DNA from: DATFVJ01 sp963851085
GTDB taxonomy: Bacteria > Actinomycetota > Actinomycetes > Streptosporangiales > Streptosporangiaceae
Assembly (NCBI GenBank): GCA_963851085.1
Contig: CAWKNX010000005.1
Coordinates: forward strand, 62,001 to 126,000
DNA length: 64,000 nt
Direction: 5' to 3'
Shown: positions 47,816 to 56,861 of the stretch, in pieces
How positions within the stretch are numbered: position 1 is the first letter of the stretch
How the letters are laid out: each line of letters opens with the position of its first letter
Translations under genes and position numbers: made by a program
The notes under the pieces: model-generated
Database searches by the model: none
The model's input: only the letters and a program-made list of their open reading frames with translations
Told to the model about the DNA's origin: nothing

Positions 47816-48667
47816 ATGGGACTGATGATCGGAACCGCGCCCTTCGGGCAGCTGCCCGCCGGGGTGTTCAACGCCAAGCTAGCCGCCCCGGAGCACCTGC
47901 TCTACTTCGAGGACTCGCCGCGCCGTGTCCGCGTCGTGTTCGCCGGGCGAACCGTGGCGGACAGCAGCCGGGTAAAGCTGCTGCACGAGACCGGCCGGGT
48001 GCCGTGCTATTACATCCCGCTCGACGACGTCGCCGCCGACGTTCTCGAGCCGAGCACGACCGTGACACACTTCCCGGCCAAGGGCGACGCGACCTACTGG
48101 TCGCTCGCCGTGGGTGACCGCCGGGCGGAAAACGCCGTGTGGGCGTACGAGCACCCGGTTGAAACCGCATCCTGGCTGGCCGGGTTCTGCTCGCTGCGCT
48201 GGGATGCCGTGGATGGCTGGTACGAGGAGGACGAGCAGATCTTCGGCCATCCAAAGGACCCCTACCACCGGATCGACATTCTCGCCAGCTCACGGCATGT
48301 GCGGGTCAGCCATGGCGGCGTCCTGCTGGCCGAATCCGCGCGGCCGATTCTGCTGTTCGAGACCGGCTTGCCCGTGCGGTACTACCTGCCCGCCGAGGAC
48401 GTCCGCACGGACCTGCTCGAGCACAGCGACTCGCACACCCGCTGCCCGTACAAGGGCGTCGCAAGCTATTACTCGCTGCGGGCGGGAGACGAACTGGTCA
48501 GGGATCTCGCCTGGTACTACCCGGATCCCACACCGGAAGCGGGCAGGGTCGCCGGGCTCGTCTGCTTCTACAACGAGCGGGTCGAGCTCGGCCGAGGCGG
48601 TCGCCGTCTGGCGGCGCGCGGCTCATGGCGCAGCGGCATCGGGGACCGGGACAGGAACTCCGCATAG
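47816..48667 (+). CDS. Double DUF427 protein
   Basis: 283 residues with two tandem DUF427 modules. The first (~35-125) has RVRVVFAGRTVADSSRVKLL, CYYIPLDDVAADVL, and CPxKGxA-type HFPAKGDATYWSLAVGDR. The second (~150-260) has RHVRVSHGGVLLAESARPIL, VRYYLPAEDVRTDLLEHSDS and CPYKGVASYYSLRAGDELVR. Cytoplasmic; activity unknown. Single-gene unit. Confidence 0.92.
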   Translation: MGLMIGTAPFGQLPAGVFNAKLAAPEHLLYFEDSPRRVRVVFAGRTVADSSRVKLLHETGRVPCYYIPLDDVAADVLEPSTTVTHFPAKGDATYWSLAVGDRRAENAVWAYEHPVETASWLAGFCSLRWDAVDGWYEEDEQIFGHPKDPYHRIDILASSRHVRVSHGGVLLAESARPILLFETGLPVRYYLPAEDVRTDLLEHSDSHTRCPYKGVASYYSLRAGDELVRDLAWYYPDPTPEAGRVAGLVCFYNERVELGRGGRRLAARGSWRSGIGDRDRNSA

Positions 48668-48669
48668 GT

Positions 48670-48821
48670 GTCCGCAGCTACTCGAAGACACGGACGCGGG
48701 AGTCGATACGGTCGCGTCGCGTACGGGCTTCGGCCGTGCCGCCGTCCTGCGCCACCATTTCCACTCCTGGCGTGACATCATCCCAGACGCCTATCGCCGT
48801 ACCTTCCGTGGCAGGGAGGCG
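48670..48821 (+). pseudogene. AraC-family (GlxA-type) regulator, C-terminal HTH remnant
   Basis: Reads QLLEDTDAGVDTVASRTGFG then RAAVLRHHFHSWRDIIPDAY and RRTFRG, the last helix-turn-helix of AraC/GlxA regulators. The remaining ~270 residues are missing. It follows the DUF427 gene directly. Confidence 0.75.
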
Positions 48822-49097
48822 AGCCCCATCAGGCAGCCGTCCGCCGGGTGCGGCGGTTTTCCGCTCGGCCAGCATTTCCGGTCACTCAGCGGCGGGCGGA
48901 TCTGGCCGGCGCACCATGCCCGATCGCGGCCGCCTTCGCTGGTCGCGGACGTGTTTAACGGTTGCACAAACAATTTCGGCGGAAGTGGCGCACTTTCTCG
49001 CCGATTTTCGGTCAACGCCATGATACGCTCGCCGTCGATCTGGTTCGGGTGGAGGGGACCGCGGCCCGGGTTTCTGGCTGAGAGGGCGAGCTGGACT

Positions 49098-49796
49098 GTG
49101 ATCAAGATCCGTCATACGGACCTGCCAGAAGGCTTACATGTCGAGGTCAAGTCCGAGGGTGCCAAGACGATCATTTACCTGGCGCCGGCCCTGACGCGTG
49201 GGCAGCGCCGTGCGGCGTTCACCAAGGCGCGGCAGGCGGCACGCGTCGGGCGGAGCGTGCCGCTGCCTCGCATCCCGCTCGCACTGGCGATCGGCCTTGA
49301 CCGGGTCAAGATCACCCTGAGGTCGGGCGTGGCCGCGGCCCGCGTGCACCCCGTCGGTTTCGCGGTTCCGGCCGCGATCCTCATCACCGCTGTCATCCTC
49401 TATACGTTCGTGACGTCCGTCACCATCCATCTGTCCAGGCCACGGGCACTAGGGCCAGGCTTGGGCAGCCCGGTGACCACGGCCGCGGCGTCCTGGCCAG
49501 GATCACAGCGGCCCGCTCCGGTGGCGAGCACGGGGATCGGGACGGGCGCCAGTACCAGGCCGGGACCAGGGCGCGGTGGCCAGGGGCAGCAGCACTCACC
49601 GCCCGCCCGGGTGCCCGCACCGGTCGCCTCGTCGCCGAACCCGGTTCCAACTCCGTCGCCGACCGCTGGGCCGACCGCGCTGCCGAGCCCGTCGCCTTCA
49701 CCGGCGCCGGCGGGCAGTGGCGCCGGCAGCGGCGGAAGGATCTGTGTGCAGATCGGGCCCATTCAGGTCTGCGCACATTTGCGGGCTGGCCTGTGA
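49098..49796 (+). CDS. Single-pass membrane protein with Pro/Ser/Thr-rich tail
   Basis: 232 residues from a GTG at 49098. Residues ~1-75 are soluble and basic (KIRHTDLPEGLHVEVKSEGA, TIIYLAPALTRGQRRAAFTK). A membrane segment VGFAVPAAILITAVILYTFV follows near residue 100. A long Pro/Ala/Ser-rich linker ends in GGRICVQIGPIQVCAHL with two cysteines, presumably a small disulfide-bonded extracellular end. Family not recognised. The open frame continues upstream but is unrelated sequence there. Confidence 0.65.
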   Translation: MIKIRHTDLPEGLHVEVKSEGAKTIIYLAPALTRGQRRAAFTKARQAARVGRSVPLPRIPLALAIGLDRVKITLRSGVAAARVHPVGFAVPAAILITAVILYTFVTSVTIHLSRPRALGPGLGSPVTTAAASWPGSQRPAPVASTGIGTGASTRPGPGRGGQGQQHSPPARVPAPVASSPNPVPTPSPTAGPTALPSPSPSPAPAGSGAGSGGRICVQIGPIQVCAHLRAGL

Positions 49797-50090
49797 GCTT
49801 TGACGTACCTGCGCGCGTGCGGCGCGTCACCGGCTCTGGCCACTGTGTGCCGCTGGGTTAACCAACCCGATTGACTACGCGCGGTGCCGCATTTAAATGC
49901 GGCGGGGACGCTGACGCCGGCAGCCGATTTGTTGTGCTGCTACGCCGCGGCGGCCGGAGGACCAATCACGACTGGGCCGGAGGTCCCTGGCGAGCCCGAC
50001 CTTCGGCCCTGGTGACGTCATCGGCCGATGACCGGAAATACTCATAAAGGCCGGAACATATCGCCGGCTGCTGTACCTGAGGAGGTCGCC

Positions 50091-50567
50091 TTGTCATTCA
50101 CCGGTGTTGACAGCCTCGATCGCAGCATCCACAAGACCAACGCCTGGCTGGCCGACGTGGCCAGCTCGTTCGGCACCGAAGACAGGCGCTTCGCCTACCG
50201 GGTGATGCGGGCCTGGCTCCATACGTTGCGGGACCGGCTGGGCGTCGACGCTTCGGCGCATCTGGCCGCCCAATTGCCCGAACTGCTGCGCGGGGTGTTC
50301 TACGACGGCTGGGATCCGAGCAAGGTTCCCGCCAGATACGGCCGCGCCGAGTACATCTCGAGGTTCGCACGCGACGCCGGGGTGCACGATGCCGACGTCG
50401 CAAAGGCGGCGGGCATCGTGACAAGCGTCCTGCTCCATCACGTCTCCAGTGGTGCTGTCGGCCAGGCGCTGGCCCAGTTGCCGCGGGAAATCCGCGAGCT
50501 TCTCGAGCCATGGACCGCGCGTCACGCCGCGGATGCCACCCACGTGATGGTGGGTCACGAGAAGTGA
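50091..50567 (+). CDS. DUF2267 protein
   Basis: 158 residues from a TTG at 50091 with GAGGAGG upstream; an ATG at 50028 is less likely. The DUF2267 pattern is clear: SLDRSIHKTNAWLADVASSF, DRRFAYRVMRAWLHTLRDRL, LPELLRGVFYDGWDPSKVPA and a second half repeating the fold (FARDAGVHDADVAKAAGIVT, REIRELLEPW). All-helical, role unknown. First gene of an operon with the release-factor-like gene (GTGA overlap). Confidence 0.9.
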   Translation: MSFTGVDSLDRSIHKTNAWLADVASSFGTEDRRFAYRVMRAWLHTLRDRLGVDASAHLAAQLPELLRGVFYDGWDPSKVPARYGRAEYISRFARDAGVHDADVAKAAGIVTSVLLHHVSSGAVGQALAQLPREIRELLEPWTARHAADATHVMVGHEK

Positions 50568-51721
50568 TAGACCAGCCCGGCATCACGAAACTCCGGCAGC
50601 TTCGTGATCCTCACAGCTCCGTGTTGTCCATCTATCTCACGGTTCCGCTCGCTCCCGCGGAGCAACGCGAGGTGCTGGCCTACCTCGACGACCTGCTCAA
50701 ACCGCTCGCGGAGGTGACGGTTACCCCAGCGGGAGGCGTCAGCAGGTCCCAGGAGCGGGCTCTGGCCGCGGCGCGCCAGGCCGACATCGCGGCGATACGC
50801 GCCGGTGTGGAGGCCAATGCCCCCGAGTGGCTTGGCAGGAGCGTGGCCATCTTCGCCTGCCGCGGGCTCGGACTTTTCGAGACGATCCCGCTGCCAGACA
50901 ATGTCCGGTCACAGGCAGTGGTCTCCGGCCGGCCGTACCTACGGCCCCTGATCGCAGCCGTGCGGCGACGCCCCAGTTACGTCGCCGTGGTGGTTGATCG
51001 CAAGCACGCCTGGCTGCTGCGCATCTCCGCCGATGGCATCGAGACGGCGGCACAGCTTGACGACGAAGGGCTGCGCAGCCCCGGGTTCAGCGGCTGGGAC
51101 GGGCTCGAGGCCTACCACGTGAACCAGCGGATGACCGAGCTCGCGCGGCGGCACTACCGCCGGGCGGCGGAGGCGCTCGAACATGCGCGTCGCGCCGAGG
51201 ACTACACGCTGCTCGTGGTGGCCGGTCATCATCCGGAGGTGACCGCCTTCCTCGCCGCGCTTCCGCGGGAGTTGCGGGACCGGTTCGCCGGCAGCGCGGT
51301 CGTCGATCCGCGTGTGATGACTCCGGCGCGGGTGCGCGTCGTCACCGACGCTGTCGTGTCGCGCTGGGTGGAAGGTCGCGAACGCCGGCTGGTGGCCGAT
51401 CTGGCGGCGCAGCCCACTGGACTGGCCGCGTCCGGCGCCGCCGCCTGCGTGGCCGCAGTCAACCAGCGGGCCGTCCGGCTGCTGCTCGTGCCCGACGACG
51501 CGGCGGAGCCCGGCTGGGCCTGTGACCAGTGCGGGACGCTCGCCCTTGCCTCGGGCGAGTGCGCCGCGTGCGGCGCCGCGACCTCGCAGGTGCCGGACAT
51601 CGTCGAGGAACTGGTCGGCAAGGTCATCGAGGAGGGAGGGCAGGTCGAACCGGTACGTGTCACCGGCCACGGGACGGGCAGCCTCGCGGCGAGGCTGCGC
51701 TTTCCGGTGCGCGCACAATAG
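50564..51721 (+). CDS. baeRF/Vms1-type release-factor-like protein
   Basis: 385 residues from the GTG at 50564. Layout follows bacterial archaeo-eukaryotic release-factor-1-like proteins: N-terminal PHSSVLSIYLTVPLAPAEQR, middle RSVAIFACRGLGLFETIPLP and RRRPSYVAVVVDRKHAWLLR, later DYTLLVVAGHHPEVTAFLAA and a C-terminal Zn-ribbon-like CDQCGTLALASGECAACG. Such proteins are thought to act on peptidyl-tRNA on stalled or hibernating ribosomes. Coupled to DUF2267; function here is inference. Confidence 0.85.
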   Translation: MIDQPGITKLRQLRDPHSSVLSIYLTVPLAPAEQREVLAYLDDLLKPLAEVTVTPAGGVSRSQERALAAARQADIAAIRAGVEANAPEWLGRSVAIFACRGLGLFETIPLPDNVRSQAVVSGRPYLRPLIAAVRRRPSYVAVVVDRKHAWLLRISADGIETAAQLDDEGLRSPGFSGWDGLEAYHVNQRMTELARRHYRRAAEALEHARRAEDYTLLVVAGHHPEVTAFLAALPRELRDRFAGSAVVDPRVMTPARVRVVTDAVVSRWVEGRERRLVADLAAQPTGLAASGAAACVAAVNQRAVRLLLVPDDAAEPGWACDQCGTLALASGECAACGAATSQVPDIVEELVGKVIEEGGQVEPVRVTGHGTGSLAARLRFPVRAQ

Positions 51722-51760
51722 GGCCGCATGGGCACGGTGTGAGCCAATGGTGCACGCCAT

Positions 51761-52080
51761 CATGATCGTGGTGCATGGCGGGGCGCTCCCGCTCCTGGCC
51801 GCCGTGGCCGTGTTTTCAGAAGGTTCCGCTTGGCGGCCCGCTCTATGGCAGCACCGTGACCAGGTACGGCTGCCCATCCGATGCCGTAGCGCCCGGCGCA
51901 TTGAACAAGATGTCCATATATTGAGACCGGTCATGATCGCGGTAACTTTTCCGCACATACCGCCGAGAAGTTACCGCGATCATGAAGCCCGGCGCTGCCC
52001 GGGCCGCGGCCATCGCCCGGATCGTTATCCGTGGCCCGTTGGGCATCGGATAGAGCGGCGGGCCGTGCATCACGATCATG
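51761..52080. repeat. Large diverged inverted duplication between convergent genes
   Basis: Three pairs of inverted arms are nested: 51761-51780 with 52061-52080 (17 of 20 match), 51877-51885 with 52042-52050 (9 of 9), and 51932-51948 with 51968-51984 (17 of 17; CATGATCGCGGTAACTT). The inner pair forms a stable hairpin with a 19-base loop and could terminate both neighbouring genes. No gene is evident in it and I found no flanking target duplication. Confidence 0.65.
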
Positions 52081-52134
52081 ACGAGACAGCCCGCAGGGGC
52101 GCGTGGGCTGCAGCGGCCGCGGCGTATGCCCGCC

Positions 52135-52725
52135 TTAGCTGTGGGCCCGCGGCTTCGCGGCCGCCTTGGCGGCCGCCTTCATCTCCTGCTTGTGCGCCCG
52201 CACCTTGCCCAGGGATTCCTCGTCTTCGATGTCGGCCACCGATTGGAAGGTGCCTTCCGCGCCGAAGGTCCCCGCCGCGGCGCGCCAGCCTTCCGGCCGT
52301 ACACCGAATTGCTTACCGAGCAGCGCGACGAAGATCTGCGCCTTGTACGGCCCGAAGCCGGGTAGCGCACCCACCCGCTTGAGCAGATCCTGGCCGGTGG
52401 CCGCGTCGCGCCAGACCCGCTCCGCCTCGCCCTCGTAGTCCGCCGCGATCACCCGGGCCAGGTCCTGGACACGTGCGGCCATGGCGCGCGGGTAGCGGTG
52501 CAGAGCGGGCCGCTCGCTGAACACCGCCGTGAGTGCCTCAGGGTCGTAGCCTGCAAGCTCGTCGGCGGTCGGCTCGTGCCCAAGCCGTAGCGCCAGGTCG
52601 TGCGGGGCGCTGAAGGCGCGTTCCATGGGGACCTGCTGATCGAGCAGCATGGCGATGAGCAGCGCGAGCGGGCTGCTCGCGAGCAACTCGTTGGCCTCGG
52701 TGCCGATGGGCAGTGAGAGCGTCAT
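52135..52725 (-). CDS. HhH-GPD-family base-excision-repair-like protein
   Basis: 196 residues from the ATG at 52725 (GGAGG upstream). Opening TLSLPIGTEANELLASSPLA and LLIAMLLDQQVPMERAFSAP, helix-hairpin-helix region LLKRVGALPGFGPYKAQIFV and LLGKQFGVRPEGW. This is the actinobacterial HhH-GPD subgroup without a firmly assigned substrate. Lys-rich C-terminal tail (~25 residues) suggests DNA contact. Single-gene unit. Confidence 0.88.
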   Translation of the reverse strand: MTLSLPIGTEANELLASSPLALLIAMLLDQQVPMERAFSAPHDLALRLGHEPTADELAGYDPEALTAVFSERPALHRYPRAMAARVQDLARVIAADYEGEAERVWRDAATGQDLLKRVGALPGFGPYKAQIFVALLGKQFGVRPEGWRAAAGTFGAEGTFQSVADIEDEESLGKVRAHKQEMKAAAKAAAKPRAHS

Positions 52726-53182
52726 GTGAGCCTCCGGATTCCGCGGTCCATCATGCCCGATCACCGCGGAGCGCCGAAAGCAGGACCCTTGCGCCATGGC
52801 GCGTCGGGAAGGACCCGGGATCGCCCGGCCCGACGTTTCGCCTGCGGCATGGTGATGCTGGACCGCGGTAAGCGCTCGATGCCCGGAGCCGGCTTCAGCC
52901 CGGCAGAACTGTGCGATCGAGTGATGGAGTTGGCTGCGTCGCTCCAGCTGAAGCTGCCAGGCCTGGACCGCGACGGCCTGGGGCGCGGCATAGCTGCGCA
53001 GCCTGCTGCGCCCGGCCACGCCCGCGGCCCGGGCTTTCACGTCGCTTCCTGTGCCGCTAGTTTGTGCACGTGACAAGCGGCACCGGCGGCGGGTGGCCAG
53101 GAAATGGAGGGGAAGCGCGCCGGATGAGCATGCGGACGACGGCGCGCTGGCTCCCTGGCATTACCAGCGGTGCGGGTCGCTG
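52726..53182. other. No gene recognised
   Basis: Divergent intergenic region between the HhH-GPD and the repeat-bearing membrane-protein genes. No structure that I can support. Confidence 0.4.
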
Positions 53183-54268
53183 ATGGGATTCTTGCGGCGT
53201 GACCGGCCGGGCAGGTCTGTTGAGCGGGGCGGGTCTGTTGAGCGGGGCGGGTCTGTTGAGCGGGGCGGGTCTGTTGAGCGGGGCGGGTCTGTTGAGCGGG
53301 GCGGGTCTGTTGAGCGGGGCGGGTCTGTTGAGCCGGGACCGGCGGCGGAACCTGTGGCGAGCGAGCGCCGGGAGCCGGATGGGCGTGCGCCCGCGATCGC
53401 GACGACGACCGCCCCGGCCGATCGTTCCTGGCCGGGGCGGATGATCAACGCGCTGGCCGGTATTCGTGAACCCATCGTTGTGATCTTGTTTCTGATCGCC
53501 TTCTTCACCGCCATCTCCGGCAAGCCACTGGACGGCCTGCTGCTCTCGATCGTGGCGACCGGTCTGGCTTTGGACGCGATGGCACGCCACCGCGGCCGTG
53601 TGGCGACAGGGTCCGGCGCCGCCACAGACACTGGCCGCACGGCGGTGGCTGACACGGCGGTGGCTGACACGGCGGTGGCTGACACCGCGGTAGCTGACAC
53701 CGCTGTTTCCGGCGGAACCGGTGTCTGCGGCGCGGCCGCACCGACGCCCGGCGCCATCGCTTCAGCCGGCCCTGTCGCGTCTCCAGGCGCCGCTGCTGGC
53801 GAAACCACCATGTCGCCCGGCCGCCTGGAAACCGCCAGGCCGGCGCGCCGGCCTGCCAGGGAAACGCTGACGGCGCGCCGCAGGTCAGTGCTCGTCCTCG
53901 CCGGACTGGCCGCTGCCGTCACCTACGCCGTCATCGTGGGCTCCTTCGGCCGCTACTCCTGGCCAGCGACCGTAGCGGTGATCGCGGTTGGTGCGGTGGT
54001 GGTCGCCGCCGGCTGGCGTGGGCCGCTGCGGCGCAGGCCTGATCCAGGCCGGCTTCCGATGCCGGGCTCGGCGCTGTGGGCCGGGCTGCTCGTCGCGGGT
54101 GGCCTGTGGGAACTTGCGTCACTCCTCCAGCAGCCCGATCTGACCACGACGTCCTACGCGCACCCGACAGTAAGCGCGTTGACCGATCCGCTGCTCGTCT
54201 CGCACGCGGGCAGGTCCGTCGCGCTCGCCGTGTGGCTCGCGATCGGCTGGTTGCTGGTCGAGCGATGA
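53183..54268 (+). CDS. Membrane protein with hexapeptide and pentapeptide repeats
   Basis: 361 residues from the ATG at 53183. Residues ~11-50 are SVERGG x6. Two membrane segments (VVILFLIAFFTAISG and LLLSIVATGLALDAMA) are followed by an AVADT repeat and an Ala/Pro-rich linker. Four further segments come after it (VLVLAGLAAAVTYAVIVG, ATVAVIAVGAVVVAAGW, ALWAGLLVAGGLWELASLL, ALAVWLAIGWLLV). Its stop overlaps the following DUF6186-like start (ATGA). The family is not named; the gene pair suggests a joint membrane role. Confidence 0.75.
   Translation: MGFLRRDRPGRSVERGGSVERGGSVERGGSVERGGSVERGGSVERGGSVEPGPAAEPVASERREPDGRAPAIATTTAPADRSWPGRMINALAGIREPIVVILFLIAFFTAISGKPLDGLLLSIVATGLALDAMARHRGRVATGSGAATDTGRTAVADTAVADTAVADTAVADTAVSGGTGVCGAAAPTPGAIASAGPVASPGAAAGETTMSPGRLETARPARRPARETLTARRRSVLVLAGLAAAVTYAVIVGSFGRYSWPATVAVIAVGAVVVAAGWRGPLRRRPDPGRLPMPGSALWAGLLVAGGLWELASLLQQPDLTTTSYAHPTVSALTDPLLVSHAGRSVALAVWLAIGWLLVER
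53215..53334. repeat. 18-bp in-frame tandem repeat (six units plus partial)
   Basis: GTCTGTTGAGCGGGGCGG repeated six times without mismatch, then a partial copy with one change. Encodes SVERGG. A multiple of three, so copy-number changes keep the frame. Confidence 0.92.
53640..53708. repeat. 15-bp in-frame tandem repeat (AVADT x4)
   Basis: GCGGTGGCTGACACG-type units four times, with silent third-base changes in the last copies. Lies between membrane segments 2 and 3 of the same gene. Confidence 0.85.
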
Positions 54269-54465
54269 GCACTCACGATCTGACCGTGCTGGGATATCTG
54301 GTCGTCGTCGCCGCGGGCGTGGTCATCGAGTTGATCGCCACCCGGACGCAGGCCCGGATCCCGCGGCTCGGCGAGGTGCTCACCCGTATCATGCGGACCC
54401 GCACGGGGCGGGTGGGCGTGCTGGTCGCCTGGGCATGGCTAGGGCTGCACTTCTTCGCCCAATAA
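54265..54465 (+). CDS. Small membrane protein, DUF6186-like
   Basis: 66 residues: a membrane helix (LTVLGYLVVVAAGVVIELIA), a basic middle (RIPRLGEVLTRIMRTRTGRV) and a second helix (GVLVAWAWLGLHFFAQ). This pattern is the small actinobacterial DUF6186-type protein. Translationally coupled to the preceding gene. Confidence 0.8.
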   Translation: MSTHDLTVLGYLVVVAAGVVIELIATRTQARIPRLGEVLTRIMRTRTGRVGVLVAWAWLGLHFFAQ

Positions 54466-54867
54466 GCCCAGGCGTGCTGGTGCCGCGGGGGCGAGGCTGA
54501 CACAGCACCAGGGAAACGCTATGGCCGCAGCCGCGGCGCACATGCTTATCAGCGCCGGTACGGCGAAAGGTGCAGAAGATCACCCAAGTCCAGCAGGTCT
54601 GCGGTGGAGAGAGATCCCGGCGCAGCCGGAGAATGCCAACGTCAGTTTAAATGGCGACGACGCAACGGACACGTCTCCGGGCAGACGGGGGCACCGCCGG
54701 GAGAGTGAATCAAGCGCGGACGGGGGGACCGCACCCCGCTGCGCCGTCGCACGTCCGTAGCATATAGGCCCACAGGCACCGGGCGTATCGAGAAGACCTA
54801 AATACCCATGTGCCGCGGCAGTAACCAGAGCCCGGGCCCCGTCCCGGCCACCGCTGCGGGCCGAGGC
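54466..54867. other. No gene recognised
   Basis: Between a plus-strand and a minus-strand gene, both ending here. No clear terminator or gene. Confidence 0.4.
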
Positions 54868-55620
54868 TCACCCGTGGCCGGTCAGCGCGCCCCAGGGCGT
54901 GGCGAGGTGGACTGTCGCGGCCGCTATCACCACTCCGGCGGCGAGCGCGCACGCGAGCAGCAGCCATCTGACGGCCCGGCCACCCGGTGTCAGCTCCGTG
55001 CCCGCACTGGCACGAGACCCGTTTCCAGCGTCGGCGTCAGCCAGGGCACGCCAAGCTGGGCCCGTGCTGGCGCCGGCCGTGAAGGCAGCGATGCCGCCCC
55101 CGATGTGCGGGGAACCCGCGGCGTGCCTGCCCCGGGATCGGCGCATATCGGCGGCGACGAGCCCGGGAACGCGCCAGATGTAGGCGAGCACGTGGATCGT
55201 CACGGCGCCGAACCACAGGATGAAGCTGGCCTTGTGCGCCGTGAGCATCAGGCCGTGACCCGGCTTGCCGACAGCGAGCCCGATCCCGGTGCCGATCACC
55301 GCGAGCGAGGTGAGCACGACAACAGGTCCAAGCAGGCGCAACAGCAGCGCGGGCGGGCCCTTGCGAAGGTACTCGGGCGCTCCGGTGTAGTACCTGACGA
55401 ATCTGTATCCGGTCGAACCGACTTTGAGCAGCACCGGGCCGATGAGCAGCATGCCGACGAAGAAGTGGACCTGGATGAGGGGGCGGAGGAAGACGATCGT
55501 CACGCCCTCGACCGCGAGCAGCACAAAGATCGTTGCACCGGCCAGCGCGGTGAGCCGCTCGTTGCCTTCAGCGCCTGACCTCAGACTGACCAGACCGGTC
55601 CCTGACCTGCGGGTACTGAC
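54868..55620 (-). CDS. Multi-spanning membrane protein, cytochrome-b561/DUF4405-like
   Basis: About 250 residues; the GTG at 55620 is a guess, the frame stays open to 55653. Four clustered membrane helices (AGATIFVLLAVEGVTIVFLR, VHFFVGMLLIGPVLLKVG, LLGPVVVLTSLAVIGTGIGL, ASFILWFGAVTIHVLAYIWR) carry His residues (VHFF, TAHKASF, TIHVL) in positions that could ligate heme. An Ala/Gly-rich linker leads to a last helix (WLLLACALAAGVVIAAATVH). Heme binding is inference. Confidence 0.7.
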   Translation of the reverse strand, partial: VSTRRSGTGLVSLRSGAEGNERLTALAGATIFVLLAVEGVTIVFLRPLIQVHFFVGMLLIGPVLLKVGSTGYRFVRYYTGAPEYLRKGPPALLLRLLGPVVVLTSLAVIGTGIGLAVGKPGHGLMLTAHKASFILWFGAVTIHVLAYIWRVPGLVAADMRRSRGRHAAGSPHIGGGIAAFTAGASTGPAWRALADADAGNGSRASAGTELTPGGRAVRWLLLACALAAGVVIAAATVHLATPWGALTGHG

Positions 55621-55735
55621 CACCTGTGCACCATACCCGGACCTTCTGCCCACTCTGGACGGCGGCGGGTCCGGCGGCCGTCAGCCCAGGGCCTGTCATG
55701 ATCGCAGCTCGGCGCCGATGTGCGATGGTTGGCGG

Positions 55736-55996
55736 GTGGAGAACCTGCTCGAATACGCGGACCGCATGTGGCGCGGCGAAGTCACGATGACCGGAGTGGT
55801 CGCCGGTGGTGCGCCGGTGCGGCAGGCGGCGGAGGTGACCGAAGGGGTGGCCGTCGTCCTCGATTTCGGCAACAGCATCGCTTTCAGCACGAGCGAAGGC
55901 CTCGTGCTCTTCGACACCGGGCTCGCGATCAGCGCTCCCGAACTTGCGCGAGCGGTGCGGGCCTGGTCATCCGCACCGGTGAAGTACGCGATCTAG
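55736..55996 (+). pseudogene. MBL-fold hydrolase, N-terminal fragment
   Basis: VENLLEYADRMWRGEVTMTG, then GVAVVLDFGNSIAFSTSEGL and VLFDTGLAISAPELARAVRA. This is the start of a metallo-beta-lactamase-fold hydrolase (alkylsulfatase-like), ending at a TAG just before the expected HxHxDH metal motif. The metal-binding part is absent, so it is inactive. Confidence 0.72.
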
Positions 55997-56021
55997 GCGT
56001 ACGGCAGTGCCACGGGCGACG

Positions 56022-56861
56022 TCACAGCTTGAACACCTCCTCGGCGTTGCCGCCGAGGAGGCGTGCGGTCACGTCGGCGGGCAGCCCGAGGTCCCTGACG
56101 GCAGCCATGTTCCGCGCGATGCCGGGCACACCGGGCCAGTCGCTGCCGAAGATGAATCTGCGCGCCAGCCTGGTGAGGTTGTGGCGCGGGTAGTAGTCGG
56201 GCAGCCGCCGCGGCGGCAGGCCGGCGATGTCGATCCAGACGTTGCCGTAGCTCAGGGCGAGGAACGCCGCGGTGTCGAACGACCAGCCGCGCCCGCCATG
56301 CGCGAGCACGAATGTGCAGCCGGGGAACTCCGCCACGACGTCGACGAGATGGTCGAGGTTTGCGAACCTGTTGCGCGCGCCCGCGAACGTGCTCGTGCCG
56401 GCGTGCACGATGACAGGCACATGTTCCGCCTCGCAGTAGGCGTAGACGGGGTAAAGCTCGGCGGAATCCGCCGCGAAGCCGGCGTGCACGGGATGCAGTT
56501 TGAGCGCGATCGCGCCGAGGTCACGCTGGCGGCGCAGTTCGGCGAGGAGCGGGTGGTGGAGGTGCGGGTTGATGTTGGCGACCAGCCGGAACCTGTCCGG
56601 GTCGTACTTGGCGAAGGGGACCGCGTCCTCGATGGCCTGCAAGCCGGTGACCCGGGGGCTGTACTCGCTGAACAGCAGTACGCAATCCACACCCTCGGCG
56701 TCGAGGTGACGGGCGAACACGTCCGGGCGCGGACGGCCGTCCGCGTCGTAGAGGCCGGGAAGATCGCCGCCCGAGAAACCGGCCTGCCAGACCGGCATGG
56801 GCACCTTCAGGCCCGGCAGCGCCGCGACGTGCACGTGTGCGTCGATGACCCGGGCGGTCAT
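56022..56861 (-). CDS. Amidohydrolase-2 family metal hydrolase
   Basis: 279 residues. DAHVHVAALPG (metal HxH), VANINPHLHHPLLAELRRQR, AIALKLHPVHAGFAADSAEL, VPVIVHAGTSTFAGARNR, FVLAHGGRGWSFDTAAFLAL and FGSDWPGVPGIARNMAAVRD follow the TIM-barrel amidohydrolase_2 order. Related to aminocarboxymuconate-semialdehyde-type decarboxylases and lactone hydrolases. Start at 56861 overlaps the upstream thioesterase stop (ATGA). Confidence 0.9.
   Translation of the reverse strand: MTARVIDAHVHVAALPGLKVPMPVWQAGFSGGDLPGLYDADGRPRPDVFARHLDAEGVDCVLLFSEYSPRVTGLQAIEDAVPFAKYDPDRFRLVANINPHLHHPLLAELRRQRDLGAIALKLHPVHAGFAADSAELYPVYAYCEAEHVPVIVHAGTSTFAGARNRFANLDHLVDVVAEFPGCTFVLAHGGRGWSFDTAAFLALSYGNVWIDIAGLPPRRLPDYYPRHNLTRLARRFIFGSDWPGVPGIARNMAAVRDLGLPADVTARLLGGNAEEVFKL

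Noticed and set aside
48114..49796. A single 560-codon plus-strand frame
   Set aside because: The first part is a shadow of the DUF427 gene and the middle is an AraC remnant. Only the part from GTG 49098 looks like a gene.
53215..53334. Direct repeats as a CRISPR array
   Set aside because: The units are contiguous without spacers and encode in-frame SVERGG.
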